DNA of 64,000 nt, taken from assembly GCF_040545335.1 (NCBI RefSeq), contig NZ_JBEPLU010000003.1, positions 372,001 through 436,000 on the forward strand. The letters are read 5' to 3'. The notes under the pieces were generated by a model. It was not told where the DNA came from, did not search any database, and worked only from the letters and a program-made list of their open reading frames with translations. This DNA is from Phenylobacterium koreense (GTDB taxonomy: Bacteria > Pseudomonadota > Alphaproteobacteria > Caulobacterales > Caulobacteraceae). A program made the position numbers and the translations under genes. Each line of letters begins with the position of its first letter. Positions within the stretch are counted from its first letter, which is position 1. This document shows, piece after piece, positions 20,382-30,259 of the stretch.

Positions 20382-21812
20382 TCAGGACCTGTAGTCCCCG
20401 TTGATCGCCACGTACTGTTTCGTGAGGTCGCACGTCCACATGGTCGCCGAGGCGCGGCCGACGCCGACGTCCACCGAGACCTCCAGCTCCTGGTTCTTCA
20501 TGTAGGCGCTCATCTTCGCCTCGTCGTAGGTCGGCGCGATCAGGCCGTCCTGGGCGGCGACCAGCGGCCCGAACTTCACGCTCACCCGGTCACGGTCGAT
20601 CGGCTCGTCGGCGCGGCCCACGGCCATGACGATGCGGCCCCAGTTGGCGTCCTCGCCGGCGAAGGCGGTCTTCACCAGCGGGCTTTCGCAGATGGTCCGG
20701 GCGATCTTGCGGGCCGAGGCCGAGCTCTCGGCGCCGGTCACCGTCACCTTCACGAACTTGCCGGCCCCCTCGCCGTCCCGCACGAGCTGAAGCGCCAGGT
20801 CCTGCAGCACCGCCTCCAGCTTCTCGCGGAAGTCGGCCAGCCGGCGGTCGCCAGCGCGGGTGATGTTCGGCGCGCCCGACTGGCCGGTCGCGAACAGCAG
20901 CAGGGTGTCGTTGGTCGAGCGGTCCCCGTCCACGGTGATCGCGTTGAAGGTGTTGCGGGTATAGAGATTGGCCAGGGTTTGCAGCGCGGTCGGCGAGATC
21001 GCCGCGTCGGTCGCCACGAAGGCCAGCATGGTCGCCATGTCCGGCGCGATCATGCCCGAGCCCTTGCAGATGCCGGCGATCCGCACCTTCTCCCCGTCGA
21101 TCACCGCCTCGGCGTAGGCGCCCTTGGGAAAGGTGTCGGTGGTCATGATCGCCTGGGCCGCGCCGGCCCAGCCGTCGTCGGTCAGCCGGGTTTCCACGTC
21201 GGGCAGGCGCTGGGCGATCTTCGTGTCGTCCAGCAGCACGCCGATCACGCCGGTCGAGGCCACCATCACATCGCGCTGGCGGCAGTCGAAGCGCTTGGCC
21301 ACCGCCGAAGCCACCCGGCGCACGGCGTCCGCGCCGGGCTTGCCGGTGAAGGCGTTGGCGCAGCCGGCGTTGACCACCAGAGCCCGAACGTCCGCGCCCT
21401 TGGTCATTTCGAGGTGTTTGCGGCACCAGTCCACCGGCGCCGAACCGATCCCGTGGCGGGTGAAGACCCCGGCACCGGAGGTCCCGCGCGCGAAGCGCAT
21501 GACCATCAGGTCCTCGCGGTCCTGCTTGTAGAAGCCGGCACGGCCCGTCGCGAGCTGCACGCCGGCGATCGGCGGGATCTTGGGGAACGGCACGGCCAGC
21601 GGCGAGACCGGCATGGCGTTCTTCGCCGGCTTCGGCGCGGCCGCCTCGGCCGCCGCCTTCTTCGGCTGCGGCTCGGTCTTCTTGGTGGTCGCGCGCTTCA
21701 GGGCGGTGGCCAGCGGGTCGAGGGCGCGTTCCAGCGCCTCCACCGGCTTGGCGGCGGCTTCCAGCGCCTTGCCGGCGGGGGACTTCTTCGGGGCGGCGGG
21801 TTTGCGGCTCAT
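20382..21812 (-). CDS. argJ: Bifunctional ornithine acetyltransferase / N-acetylglutamate synthase
   Basis: A 476-residue ArgJ of the arginine pathway, which moves acetyl from N-acetylornithine to glutamate (the bifunctional form also uses acetyl-CoA). The self-cleavage site is visible at KGSGMIAPDMATML, with the nucleophile Thr261. ArgJ is usually about 400 residues. Here a Lys/Ala/Pro-rich extension of about 66 residues precedes the conserved domain, which begins near Met67 (MPVSPLAVPFP; 21614). The long start is preferred because ATG at 21812 overlaps the upstream PPIase stop as ATGA, and no ribosome-binding site is seen before Met67. Cytoplasmic. Confidence 0.93.
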   Translation of the reverse strand: MSRKPAAPKKSPAGKALEAAAKPVEALERALDPLATALKRATTKKTEPQPKKAAAEAAAPKPAKNAMPVSPLAVPFPKIPPIAGVQLATGRAGFYKQDREDLMVMRFARGTSGAGVFTRHGIGSAPVDWCRKHLEMTKGADVRALVVNAGCANAFTGKPGADAVRRVASAVAKRFDCRQRDVMVASTGVIGVLLDDTKIAQRLPDVETRLTDDGWAGAAQAIMTTDTFPKGAYAEAVIDGEKVRIAGICKGSGMIAPDMATMLAFVATDAAISPTALQTLANLYTRNTFNAITVDGDRSTNDTLLLFATGQSGAPNITRAGDRRLADFREKLEAVLQDLALQLVRDGEGAGKFVKVTVTGAESSASARKIARTICESPLVKTAFAGEDANWGRIVMAVGRADEPIDRDRVSVKFGPLVAAQDGLIAPTYDEAKMSAYMKNQELEVSVDVGVGRASATMWTCDLTKQYVAINGDYRS

Positions 21813-22777
21813 GGCGTAGCGGCCTTGGCTGGAGCAGAGATGACCGCGGTCGCGGCCTTGGCGGGCGGAGGGGCGTCGGCCGGTTCCTTGGGTCGCCCAG
21901 GAACGTCCTGGGGCTGACCGATCAGGTTTTCGACCTTTGCCCGACTTCGGAGCTTCTCCAGCAGGTCTCGCACCTGGTCATAAGTCAGGAAGCGTACAAT
22001 CTGCGGCCGCGCCGCCTCGAAGGTGATGGGCTGTTCCAGCCGCTTGTCCTCGACCTTGAGGATCGCCCAGCCGCCGTCGATGGCGAAGGGCCCCACGATG
22101 TCGCCGACCTTGGCCGTCTTCAGGTTGTTCGTATAGGCCTCGGGCATGACGTCGGCCGTGAAATAGCCGAGGTCGCCGCCGTTGAACCGCGTCGCCGTGT
22201 CGGTGGAGCGCTCCATCGCCAGGGCCTCGAACGAGGCGCCGGTCGCCAGCAGCTTCTGCACCGCCTGGGCCTCGGCCTCGGTGGCCACGACGATCTGGCG
22301 GGCGCGGATCTCTTCCGACTGCTTGGCCAGCTTGAGCTGCTCCTGGTAGAGCGCCCGGATGGCGTTGTCGTTGACCGCGTCGGAGACGACGTTCTCCACC
22401 AGCATGTCGCCCAGGATGCGCTCGCGCGCCGCGGCCAACCGCTTTTGGGCCGCGGGGTCCTTATCCAGCTTGCGCTTGACCGCCTCGGCGGCCAGCAGCT
22501 TCTGGTCCACCACCTCGTCCAGCACCCGGCGGAAGAGGTCCGAGGAAACGTCGAGCGGCTCGCCCTCGCCGATCAGGCCCTGCGCCACGGCCTCGCGCTT
22601 GACGTCCGAGGCCCAGACCGTCTTGCCGTCGACCTTGGCCACCGCAGTGTCGCCCGGCGCCGGCGCGCCCTCGCTCGCGCCGCGCTCGCCGCAGGCGCTC
22701 AGCGTCACCGCCGCCATGCTGAGTATGGCCAGCAGCGCCAGGGCGTTGGGGACGCGGCGTAAGATTGAGCTCGTCAT
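21809..22777 (-). CDS. Lipoprotein PpiC-type peptidyl-prolyl isomerase
   Basis: A 322-residue PrsA/SurA-like foldase. The start MTSSILRR follows a GAGGTG ribosome-binding site; the lipobox is TLSAC with Cys29. A SurA_N-like helical region comes next, then a parvulin domain with IRARQIVV, the RFNGGDLGYF signature and VGPFAIDGGWAILKVEDKR. It should assist folding of exported proteins at the periplasmic face. It ends in an Ala/Pro-rich tail. The coupled argJ follows, and secA is encoded divergently further upstream, beyond the thiolase gene; this neighbourhood is common in alphaproteobacteria. Confidence 0.9.
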   Translation of the reverse strand: MTSSILRRVPNALALLAILSMAAVTLSACGERGASEGAPAPGDTAVAKVDGKTVWASDVKREAVAQGLIGEGEPLDVSSDLFRRVLDEVVDQKLLAAEAVKRKLDKDPAAQKRLAAARERILGDMLVENVVSDAVNDNAIRALYQEQLKLAKQSEEIRARQIVVATEAEAQAVQKLLATGASFEALAMERSTDTATRFNGGDLGYFTADVMPEAYTNNLKTAKVGDIVGPFAIDGGWAILKVEDKRLEQPITFEAARPQIVRFLTYDQVRDLLEKLRSRAKVENLIGQPQDVPGRPKEPADAPPPAKAATAVISAPAKAATP

Positions 22778-22925
22778 CGGCGACGCACCTCGAATGCGAA
22801 AAGCGCCCACCGGCGCTGTCCGTCCCTAGCCAACTCGGCGCAGGGATGCAAAGGTCGCGCCCGCTCAAACGCCGCGACGGACGGATAACCGCCTTGGCGC
22901 TCTCATTTTTTGGAGGAATCATTTC

Positions 22926-24098
22926 ATGACGCGGGAAGCCGTAATCGTCTCCTACGCTCGTACGGGCCTGGCGAAGTCCCAGCGCGGCGGGTTCAACATG
23001 ACCCCGACGGTCACCATGGCCGCTCACGCCATCAAGCACGCGGTTGAGCGCGCGGGGATCGACAAGGCCACCGTCGAAGACGTCGGTCTCGGCAACGTCG
23101 CCCACGGTTCGGGCAACCTGGGCCGCCAGGCCGCCCTGCTCGCCGGCCTGCCGATCACCACCTCCGGCGTGACCGTCAACCGCTTCTGCTCCTCGGGCCT
23201 GCAAACCATCGCGGCCATGGCCAACTACATCCGCAATGACGGCGCCGAGATCGCGGTCGGCGCGGGCGTCGAGTCGCTCTCGTTCCCGGGCGGCGGCGGC
23301 AGCCGTGAAAACAACGACCCGAACCTGACCAAGCAATACCCGGCGATCCACATGCCGATGATCGACACCGCCGACATCGTCGCCGAACGCTACAAGGTCA
23401 GCCGTGAATCCCAGGACGAGTACAGCCTGGAATCCCAGCGCCGCATGGCCGCCGCTCAGCAAGCCGGCCTGTTCAAGGACGAAATCGTCCCGCTCGCGAC
23501 CAAGATGAAGGTCGTGAACAAGGAAACCAAGGAAGAGAGCATCGTCGACTACGTGGTCGATCGCGACGAATGCAACCGTCCGGACACCACCCTTGAAGGC
23601 CTCGCCAAGCTCCAGCCGGTCCGCGGCGAAGGCAAGTTCATCACCGCCGGCAACGCCAGCCAGCTCTCCGACGGCGCCGCCGCCGTGGTGCTGATGGAAG
23701 CCAAGGCCGCCGCCAAGGCCGGCATCGAGCCGCTCGGCGCCTTCCGCGGCTGGGCCGTCGCCGGTTGCGCCCCTGACGAAATGGGCATCGGCCCGGTCTT
23801 CGCCGTTCCGCGCCTGCTGGAACGTCACGGCCTGAAGATCGACGACATCGACCTGTGGGAACTGAACGAAGCCTTCGCTTCGCAGTGCGTCTACTCGCGC
23901 GACCAGCTCCACATCGACCCGGCCAAGTACAACGTCAACGGCGGCTCCATCGCCATCGGCCACCCCTACGGCATGACCGGCGCCCGCCTGACCGGCCACA
24001 TCCTGCAGGAAGGCAAGCGCCGCGGCGCCAAGTGGGGCGTTGTGACCATGTGCATCGGCGGTGGCATGGGCGCCGCCGGCCTGATCGAAATCTTCTAA
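22926..24098 (+). CDS. Acetyl-CoA C-acyltransferase (thiolase)
   Basis: A 390-residue thiolase. The nucleophile Cys88 lies in [25 protein letters not shown] holds the catalytic His, and the second Cys376 lies in MCIGGGMG. It splits 3-ketoacyl-CoA in beta-oxidation; the sequence resembles FadA/FadI-type degradative thiolases more than acetoacetyl-CoA synthases. The gene has a strong GGAGGA ribosome-binding site, many GAA and CGT codons compared with its neighbours, and a textbook terminator, all pointing to high expression as a single-gene unit. Confidence 0.93.
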   Translation: MTREAVIVSYARTGLAKSQRGGFNMTPTVTMAAHAIKHAVERAGIDKATVEDVGLGNVAHGSGNLGRQAALLAGLPITTSGVTVNRFCSSGLQTIAAMANYIRNDGAEIAVGAGVESLSFPGGGGSRENNDPNLTKQYPAIHMPMIDTADIVAERYKVSRESQDEYSLESQRRMAAAQQAGLFKDEIVPLATKMKVVNKETKEESIVDYVVDRDECNRPDTTLEGLAKLQPVRGEGKFITAGNASQLSDGAAAVVLMEAKAAAKAGIEPLGAFRGWAVAGCAPDEMGIGPVFAVPRLLERHGLKIDDIDLWELNEAFASQCVYSRDQLHIDPAKYNVNGGSIAIGHPYGMTGARLTGHILQEGKRRGAKWGVVTMCIGGGMGAAGLIEIF

Positions 24099-24126
24099 AT
24101 TCGATTTCGATTGAGCGCCAAGGATC

Positions 24127-24160
24127 GGCCCTCCCTCGCGGGAGGGCCTTTTCTTTTTCT
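24127..24160 (+). terminator. Intrinsic terminator after the thiolase gene
   Basis: Perfect 9-bp stem (24127-24135 with 24140-24148), TCGC loop and a T-rich tail (TTTTCTTTTTCT). One of the two strongest terminators in the window. Confidence 0.95.
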
Positions 24161-24442
24161 GGCGCTTCCTTCCATTCGTCATGGCCGGGCCGTCGGTCGG
24201 GCCAGATGTTCATGGCGCCCATGCGCCCACCCCGCGCCGATGGCAAAAATTGGCAAGAAAGCGCGTACTCGCTCTGCGACCGGATCTGCGTCACTCTTGT
24301 CGTGAGACTCCACCCTCGCGTTGACACTGGCATGGGCGCTGCTTAAGTCTCCCGCGCCCTGAAAAGAGCGGAATTTTCGGGCAGGCGGAGGGCTTACGAA
24401 CGCCGCCGCCGGGCCATCCCCGCAAATCCGGAACGGTTTCCC
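24161..24442 (+). promoter_or_regulatory. Leader region of secA with a candidate promoter
   Basis: No ORF of interest. TTGACA at 24321-24326 matches the alphaproteobacterial housekeeping -35. At 16-17 bp spacing follows GCTTAAGTC (24341-24349), which loosely resembles the Caulobacter -10 (GCTANAWC). Transcription would start about 90 bp before the secA start codon. No known leader regulator such as SecM is visible. Confidence 0.45.
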
Positions 24443-27205
24443 TTGAGCATCTTCCAACGCTTCTTCGGCTCTTCCAACGACCGCAAGGTCAAAGGCATGA
24501 ACGCGCGGGTCGCCAAGATCAACGCGCTAGAGCCGCAGATGCAGGCGCTGTCGGACGACGAACTCCGCGCCAAGACCCAGGAGTTCAAGGACCGGCTCGC
24601 CCGCGGCGAGACCCTCGACCAGATCCTCGAGGAAGCCTTCGCCGTGGTGCGCGAGGCCTCGCGCCGGGTGCTCGGCCAGCGTCACTTCGACGTGCAGCTC
24701 ATTGGCGGCATCGTCCTTCACAACGGCGGCATCGCCGAGATGCGGACCGGTGAAGGCAAGACCCTGGTCGCCACCGCCCCGACCTATCTCAACGCGCTGT
24801 CGGGCAAGGGCGTCCACGTCATCACCGTCAACGACTACCTGGCCCAACTCCACGGCGACTGGATGGCCCAGGTCTACGGCTTCCTCGGCCTGACCAGCGG
24901 CGTCATCGTCCACGGCCTCAGCCAGGGACAGCGCCAGGCCGCCTACCAGGCCGACATCACCTACGGCACGAACAACGAGTTCGGCTTCGACTACCTCCGC
25001 GACAACCTCGTCTACGACGCGTCCGAGATGGTCCAGCGCGGCCACAACTTCGTCATCGTCGACGAAGTCGACTCCATCCTGATCGACGAAGCCCGCACCC
25101 CGCTGATCATCTCCGGCCCCACCGAGGACCGCAGCGAGCTCTACAAGACCATCGACCTGGTCATCAAAGAGCTGATCAAGGATCCCTCCACCTATGACCA
25201 CGACGAGAAGCAGCGCCAGGTCATCCTGACCGAGGAAGGCTCCGAGAAGGTCGAGGAGATGCTGGCCGCCGGCGGCCATCTGGAAGAGGACTCCACCGGC
25301 CTCTACGACGCGGCGAACGTCTCCATCGTCCACCACGTCAACCAGGCGCTGCGCGCGAACATCCTCTACACGCGCGAGAAGGACTACATCGTCCGCGACG
25401 GCGAAGTGGTGCTGATCGACGAGTTCACCGGCCGCATGATGCACGGCCGCCGCCTGTCCGAAGGACTGCACCAGGCCATCGAGGCCAAGGAAAGCGCCAA
25501 CATCCAGCCCGAGAACCAGACCCTGGCCTCGGTCACCATCCAGAACTACTTCCGCCTCTACACCAAGCTGTCGGGCATGACCGGCACGGCGGCCACCGAG
25601 GCGCAGGAGTTCGGCGACATCTACAAGATGGACGTGGCCGAGATCCCGACCAACCGCCCCGTCGCCCGGATCGACGAGGACGACGAGGTCTATCGGACCG
25701 AGCGCGAGAAGAACGCCTCGATCATCAAGCAGATCGAGGACTGCTACGTCCGCGGCCAGCCGATCCTGGTGGGCACGGTCTCCATCGAGAAGTCGGAGCA
25801 GCTTTCCGAACTGCTGAAGGCTCACAAGTTCGAGGTAAATGGGAAGAAGCAGACCGGCATCCCGCACAACGTGCTGAACGCCCGCTATCACGAGCAGGAA
25901 GCCATGATCGTGGCCGACGCCGGCGTGCCCGGCGCGGTGACCATCGCCACCAACATGGCCGGCCGCGGCACCGACATCCAGCTCGGCGGCAACATCGACA
26001 TCCGCGTGCTCAAGTGGCGCGAGGAGCAGAAGGGCCTGGGCATCGAGGTCACCCCCGAGGCCGCCGCCGAGGAGCGCGCCCGCATCGAGGCCGACACCAA
26101 GGCGCTGAAGGAACAGGCCCTGGCGGCCGGCGGCCTCTACGTGCTCGGCACCGAGCGCCATGAAAGCCGCCGTATCGACAACCAGCTCCGCGGCCGGACC
26201 GGCCGCCAGGGCGACCCTGGCCACTCCAAGTTCTTCCTCTCCTGCGAGGACGACCTGCTGCGCATCTTCGCCGGCGAGCGCCTGGACGCGATCATGCGCA
26301 CCTTCGGTGTCCAGGAAGGCGAGGCGATCACCCACAAGTGGCTGAACGCCGCCATCGAGAAGGCGCAGAAGCGGGTCGAGCAGCGCAACTATGAGATCCG
26401 CAAGAACCTGCTGAAGTACGACGACGTCGTGAACGACCAGCGCAAGGCCGTCTTCGAGCAGCGCGCCGAGTTCATGACCGCCACCGACCTCTCGGACATC
26501 ATCGCCGAGATGCGCCACGACACCGTCGAGGACCTGGTCGAACGGCACCTGCCGCCCAAAGCCTACGCCGAGCAGTGGGACATCGAGGGCCTGACCGAGC
26601 GCGTGCAGGAACTCCTGGGCCTCGAACTGCCGCTGGCCCAATGGGCGGCCGAGGAAGGCATCGCCAACGAGGAGATCCAAGACCGCCTCATGAAGGCGGC
26701 CGACGTCCGCGCCGCCGAGCGCGAGCAGTTGATCAGCCCCGAGCAGATGCGCAACATCGAGAAGAGCTTCCTGCTGCAGATGATCGATCTGCAGTGGCGC
26801 GAGCACCTCATGCACCTGGATCATCTGCGCAACGTCATCGGCCTGCGCGGCTATGGCCAGCGCGACCCGCTGAACGAGTACAAGACCGAGGCCTTCTCGC
26901 TCTTCGAAAAGCTGCTGGTCGACCTGCGCCAGAACGTGACCCGCTGGCTGATGACGGTGGAGTTCGCCTTCACCGAGCCGGAGCCGGTCTCGCCGCTGGC
27001 CGGCCTGACCGAGGTCCACATGGACCCGCTCACCGGCGAGAACGCCGCGCAGATGGGCATGCTTCCCGAAGGGCTCTCGGCCGAACAGCGCGAGGCGCTC
27101 CCGATCACCGCCCTTCCGGACGGCTGGGAGCACACCGGGCGCAACCAGGCCTGCCCCTGCGGCTCGGGCAAGAAGTTCAAGCACTGCCACGGCGCGCTGG
27201 TCTAG
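24443..27205 (+). CDS. secA: Preprotein translocase ATPase SecA
   Basis: A 920-residue motor that drives proteins through SecYEG. The N-terminus ([11 protein letters not shown]), Walker A RTGEGKT (101-107), [30 protein letters not shown] and the C-terminal zinc-binding SEC-C motif [14 protein letters not shown] are all present, so the protein is full length. The start codon is TTG: the conserved N-terminus begins exactly there and no in-frame ATG lies nearby. The ribosome-binding site is weak (GGAACGG). A nested palindrome starts at the stop codon. Confidence 0.97.
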   Translation: MSIFQRFFGSSNDRKVKGMNARVAKINALEPQMQALSDDELRAKTQEFKDRLARGETLDQILEEAFAVVREASRRVLGQRHFDVQLIGGIVLHNGGIAEMRTGEGKTLVATAPTYLNALSGKGVHVITVNDYLAQLHGDWMAQVYGFLGLTSGVIVHGLSQGQRQAAYQADITYGTNNEFGFDYLRDNLVYDASEMVQRGHNFVIVDEVDSILIDEARTPLIISGPTEDRSELYKTIDLVIKELIKDPSTYDHDEKQRQVILTEEGSEKVEEMLAAGGHLEEDSTGLYDAANVSIVHHVNQALRANILYTREKDYIVRDGEVVLIDEFTGRMMHGRRLSEGLHQAIEAKESANIQPENQTLASVTIQNYFRLYTKLSGMTGTAATEAQEFGDIYKMDVAEIPTNRPVARIDEDDEVYRTEREKNASIIKQIEDCYVRGQPILVGTVSIEKSEQLSELLKAHKFEVNGKKQTGIPHNVLNARYHEQEAMIVADAGVPGAVTIATNMAGRGTDIQLGGNIDIRVLKWREEQKGLGIEVTPEAAAEERARIEADTKALKEQALAAGGLYVLGTERHESRRIDNQLRGRTGRQGDPGHSKFFLSCEDDLLRIFAGERLDAIMRTFGVQEGEAITHKWLNAAIEKAQKRVEQRNYEIRKNLLKYDDVVNDQRKAVFEQRAEFMTATDLSDIIAEMRHDTVEDLVERHLPPKAYAEQWDIEGLTERVQELLGLELPLAQWAAEEGIANEEIQDRLMKAADVRAAEREQLISPEQMRNIEKSFLLQMIDLQWREHLMHLDHLRNVIGLRGYGQRDPLNEYKTEAFSLFEKLLVDLRQNVTRWLMTVEFAFTEPEPVSPLAGLTEVHMDPLTGENAAQMGMLPEGLSAEQREALPITALPDGWEHTGRNQACPCGSGKKFKHCHGALV

Positions 27206-27310
27206 AGCGCGTTCCGCAAAGGTGGGAACCGGCTTTGCGATTAGAACGCGCTCAAATATTTGAATCTAAAACGCGATCCGATCAGGCGATTCCGTCTGAT
27301 CGGATCGCGC
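27205..27310. repeat. Nested palindromes directly after secA
   Basis: GAGCGCGTTC (27205-27214) pairs with GAACGCGCTC (27245-27254). Inside it, CGCAAA pairs with TTTGCG. A 12-bp palindrome TCAAATATTTGA (27253-27264) comes next, then a 14-bp perfect hairpin (27273-27286 with 27297-27310). The first unit resembles short palindromic repeats seen in many alphaproteobacteria; the last hairpin may end secA transcription. Confidence 0.7.
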
Positions 27311-27326
27311 CTTAGGGGAAGGCCTG

Positions 27327-28124
27327 ATGGGACAGTACCGCCTCGAAGTCGAAGGTCACTGCCCCGTTTGCGAAGCCTCGGCGACGTTCGTCGCCGAGGA
27401 TCCCTGGCTGAGGGACCACTTCCTCTGCGCCGGCTGCGGCTCGCAGCCCCGCGAGCGGGCGCTGTTCTCGGTCCTCTCGACCCTGCGCCCCGACTGGCGC
27501 GACCTCGCCATCCATGAGTCCTCGCCCGGCACCGCCGCCAGCCGGCGGCTGCAGGACCAGGCGCCCGGCTATCTCCCCAGCCAGTTCGATCCGAAGCTCG
27601 GCTGGGGGAACGTCCATCCCCAGCTCGGCTATCGCGCCGAGGACCTCGAGCGGCAGACCTTCGACGACGCCAGTTTCGACCTGGTCGTCACCCAGGACGT
27701 CATGGAGCACGTCTTCGCCCCCGACCTGGCCATGAAGGAGATCGCCCGCACCCTGAAGCCGGGCGGGCTGCACATCTGCACGGTGCCGATCGTCAACAAG
27801 GACAAGCCCTCGGTCCGCCGCGCGGCCCGCCGCCCCGACGGGACGGTCGAAAACCTGCTGGAGCCGGTCTATCACGGCAACCCGATGGACCCGAACGGCT
27901 CGCTGGTCACCATCGACTGGGGCTATGACATCGCCGCCTACTGGGACGCCGCCAGCGGCCTCTCCACCACCATCTGGACCATCGAGGACCTGAGCCGCGG
28001 CATCCAGGCCGAGTACATCGAGGTCTTGGTCTCCCGGAAGACCGGCCTCCCAGACCTCGCCGGCGACACCCCGCCGGCCCCCGCCGCCACCAAGCGCGGC
28101 CTGCTCTCCAAGTTCTTCAACTAG
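27327..28124 (+). CDS. Class I SAM-dependent methyltransferase with N-terminal zinc site
   Basis: A 265-residue protein. The N-terminus carries two Cys pairs (CPVC at about 12-15, CAGC at about 34-37) likely to bind zinc, followed by a methyltransferase_11-like domain with FDLVVTQDVMEHV and LKPGGLHICTVP. The architecture resembles glycan- or small-molecule-modifying methyltransferases found near polysaccharide genes. No substrate can be inferred here. It follows secA across the palindromic region and probably has its own transcript. The C-terminal tail is Pro/Ala-rich. Confidence 0.82.
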   Translation: MGQYRLEVEGHCPVCEASATFVAEDPWLRDHFLCAGCGSQPRERALFSVLSTLRPDWRDLAIHESSPGTAASRRLQDQAPGYLPSQFDPKLGWGNVHPQLGYRAEDLERQTFDDASFDLVVTQDVMEHVFAPDLAMKEIARTLKPGGLHICTVPIVNKDKPSVRRAARRPDGTVENLLEPVYHGNPMDPNGSLVTIDWGYDIAAYWDAASGLSTTIWTIEDLSRGIQAEYIEVLVSRKTGLPDLAGDTPPAPAATKRGLLSKFFN

Positions 28125-28149
28125 CTCCGCCCCGCCCCCCTCCTTCAGG

Positions 28150-28283
28150 TGTCATCCCGGTTTGCGAAGCAGACCGGGACCCATTCGCGCCGCGCTGGAC
28201 GAAGGTGGCGCCGCATGGCCACTCCTGAACAATCCGGCGTTCATGGATCCCAGTCTTCGCCATACGGCCGAAACTGGGACGAC
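28150..28283. repeat. Inverted pair of TCATCCCGG-type palindromic repeats
   Basis: Left unit TGTCATCCCGGTTTGCG..ACCGGGACCCA (from 28150) and right unit GGATCCCAGT..AACTGGGACGAC (to 28283) are inverted relative to each other. Each is itself an imperfect hairpin. They lie between two tandem forward genes and differ from the gene-end repeat family described elsewhere. Confidence 0.6.
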
Positions 28284-28350
28284 AACCTCGACTTTGACTC
28301 CCCCGCTCCAAGCGACAATCCTGCCCTCCTGACGAGGGGAGCTGATCATC

Positions 28351-29850
28351 ATGCGCATCGTACTGGCCGCGCTGCTGGCCATGGCCCTGAGCGCTCCTGC
28401 GCACGCCCAGAGCGCCGACGCCCAGGCCGCTGAGCAGGCCAAGGCCTTCTCCCGTCTCGACCCGATCTTCGCGCGCTTCGCCGCCGAGCGGCACACCCCC
28501 GGCCTGGTCTTCGGCGTCGTCGCCGACGGCAAGCTCGCCTATGTGAGGGCGTCCGGCGTTCAGGACACCGCCAGCGGTCGCCCGGTCACGCCCGACACGG
28601 TGTTCCGCATCGCCTCGATGTCGAAGAACTTCACCGCCCTGGCGGTCCTGAAGCTCCGCGACGAGGGCAAATTCAGCCTCGACGCCCCCGTCGAAACCAT
28701 CGTCCCCGAGTTCGCCGGCCTATCCTATACCACCAGCGACAGCCCCAGGATCCGCGTCCGCGACCTCCTGAACCACGCCGGCGGCTTCGTCACCGACGAT
28801 CCCTGGGGCGACCGCCAGCTCGCTATGTCCGAAGCCGACTTTTCGGCCCTGATGAAGTCTTCGCCGCCCTTCTCGCGCGCCCCGGCCATGGCCATGGAGT
28901 ATTCCAATTTCGGCTACGCGGTGGCTGGCCGCATCGTCACCAACGCCTCGGGCCAGCCCTTCGCGGCCTATATCGGCCAGAACATCCTGGCGCCCCTGGG
29001 CATGGCCGCCTCCACCTACGACATCTCGAAGATTCCCGCTGAGCACCGGGCCGTCGGCTACGACTGGATCGACGAGGAGTGGGTGGAGGAGCCGGTCCTC
29101 GGCCCCGGCGCCTTCGGGGCCATGGGCGGCCTCGCTGTCAGCGCCGCCGACTATGCGAAATACGTCGCCTGGGTGCTTGACGCCTGGCCGCCGCGCGATG
29201 GCGCCGACGATCCGATCCTGCGCCGCAGCTCCCGGCGCGAGATCGTCCAGGGCTCCAACTTCCCGATGGTCGTGACCCGCTCCGGTCCCGACACCTGCGA
29301 CCGCGCCCGCACCTACGGCATGGGGATGATCGTCTTCGCCGACTGCATGCTCGGCCCGCACTTCACCCATTCGGGCGGCCTGCCGGGCTACGGCTCCAAC
29401 GTCCTCTTCCTGCCCGAGCGAGGGATCGCCGTCTTCGCCTTCGCCAACATGACCTACGCCCCGGCCAGCCTCTACGTCCGCGAGGCCGCGCTGGAGCTGG
29501 TGAAGTCAGGCGCCTTCCCGGCCCGCGTCCCGCCGGCTAGCCACCAGCTCCAGGCCGCAGCCCGCGACCTCGCCGCAGTCTACGCCGCCGGGGATATCAT
29601 GAGCCGCAAGGACGCCTTCGCGATGAACGTCCTGCTCGACAGCGACGCGGCCCACCGCAACGCCGACCTCGCCGCGCTTCGAGGCAAGCTGGGGACCTGC
29701 GGCGCGCCCGAGCCTTTCGTCTCCGACACCGCCATGTCCGGGACGACCTACCTTCCCTGCCAACATGGCCGCCTGAAAGCCCAGGTCATCCTCGCCCCCA
29801 CCCGTCCCCCGACCATCCAGAGCTACGTCCTGACCGCCGAGAACCGCTGA
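28351..29850 (+). CDS. Exported serine hydrolase of the beta-lactamase/esterase family
   Basis: A 499-residue protein with signal peptide (ends PAHAQ, about 20). Class C beta-lactamase-fold motifs are visible: SxxK as SMSK, the Tyr motif YSNFG, and HSGG in place of KTG. Such proteins include D-aminopeptidases, esterases (EstB) and penicillin-binding-like enzymes, so the real substrate is open. A C-terminal domain of about 130 residues follows the catalytic domain. It should act in the periplasm. It converges on the SnoaL-like gene. Confidence 0.9.
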   Translation: MRIVLAALLAMALSAPAHAQSADAQAAEQAKAFSRLDPIFARFAAERHTPGLVFGVVADGKLAYVRASGVQDTASGRPVTPDTVFRIASMSKNFTALAVLKLRDEGKFSLDAPVETIVPEFAGLSYTTSDSPRIRVRDLLNHAGGFVTDDPWGDRQLAMSEADFSALMKSSPPFSRAPAMAMEYSNFGYAVAGRIVTNASGQPFAAYIGQNILAPLGMAASTYDISKIPAEHRAVGYDWIDEEWVEEPVLGPGAFGAMGGLAVSAADYAKYVAWVLDAWPPRDGADDPILRRSSRREIVQGSNFPMVVTRSGPDTCDRARTYGMGMIVFADCMLGPHFTHSGGLPGYGSNVLFLPERGIAVFAFANMTYAPASLYVREAALELVKSGAFPARVPPASHQLQAAARDLAAVYAAGDIMSRKDAFAMNVLLDSDAAHRNADLAALRGKLGTCGAPEPFVSDTAMSGTTYLPCQHGRLKAQVILAPTRPPTIQSYVLTAENR

Positions 29851-29884
29851 GCTGCGAGAAGCCTCAGCTCGGGACGACACAGCC

Positions 29885-30259
29885 TCACCTTAGCGTCACG
29901 AAGGTCTCGCTCTCGATCACCCACTGGCCGCGGTCCTTCTTCCAGACCGCCAGATAAGGCCCGCTGGAGGCCGCGTCCTTCCAGGTCGCCTGCCACTCGC
30001 CGACCTCGGCCGCACGGCCGCCGTCTGCGTCCAGGGTCACGTTCTGCGTCGTCCGCAGATAGGTCACGAAGCTCGGATCGCGGAACTGCGCCTCGAAGGC
30101 GGCGATGATCGCGCCCGCGCCCATCAGCAGGCCGCCCTCGCCGGAGATCAGGTTCGCCTGCGGATCGAAGAACGGCCGCAGCCGCCCCGCATCATGGGCG
30201 GCGATCAGCTTGTTGGTCAGCTTGCGCCGCGCCCGGATGGCGTCCTCGGGCGCCGTCAC
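29885..30259 (-). CDS. SnoaL/NTF2-like (DUF4440-type) protein
   Basis: A 124-residue protein with the cone-shaped NTF2-like fold pattern: an N-terminal helix (LTNKLIAAHDAGRLRPFF), MGAGAIIAAFEAQF, GEWQATW, and terminal strands YLAVWKKDRGQWVIESETFV. Function is unknown; relatives include small catalytic or binding proteins. The GTG start at 30259 gives a 4-bp GTGA overlap with the upstream quinone-reductase stop, which supports this start over a longer low-complexity reading and suggests coupled translation. Confidence 0.78.
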   Translation of the reverse strand: MTAPEDAIRARRKLTNKLIAAHDAGRLRPFFDPQANLISGEGGLLMGAGAIIAAFEAQFRDPSFVTYLRTTQNVTLDADGGRAAEVGEWQATWKDAASSGPYLAVWKKDRGQWVIESETFVTLR

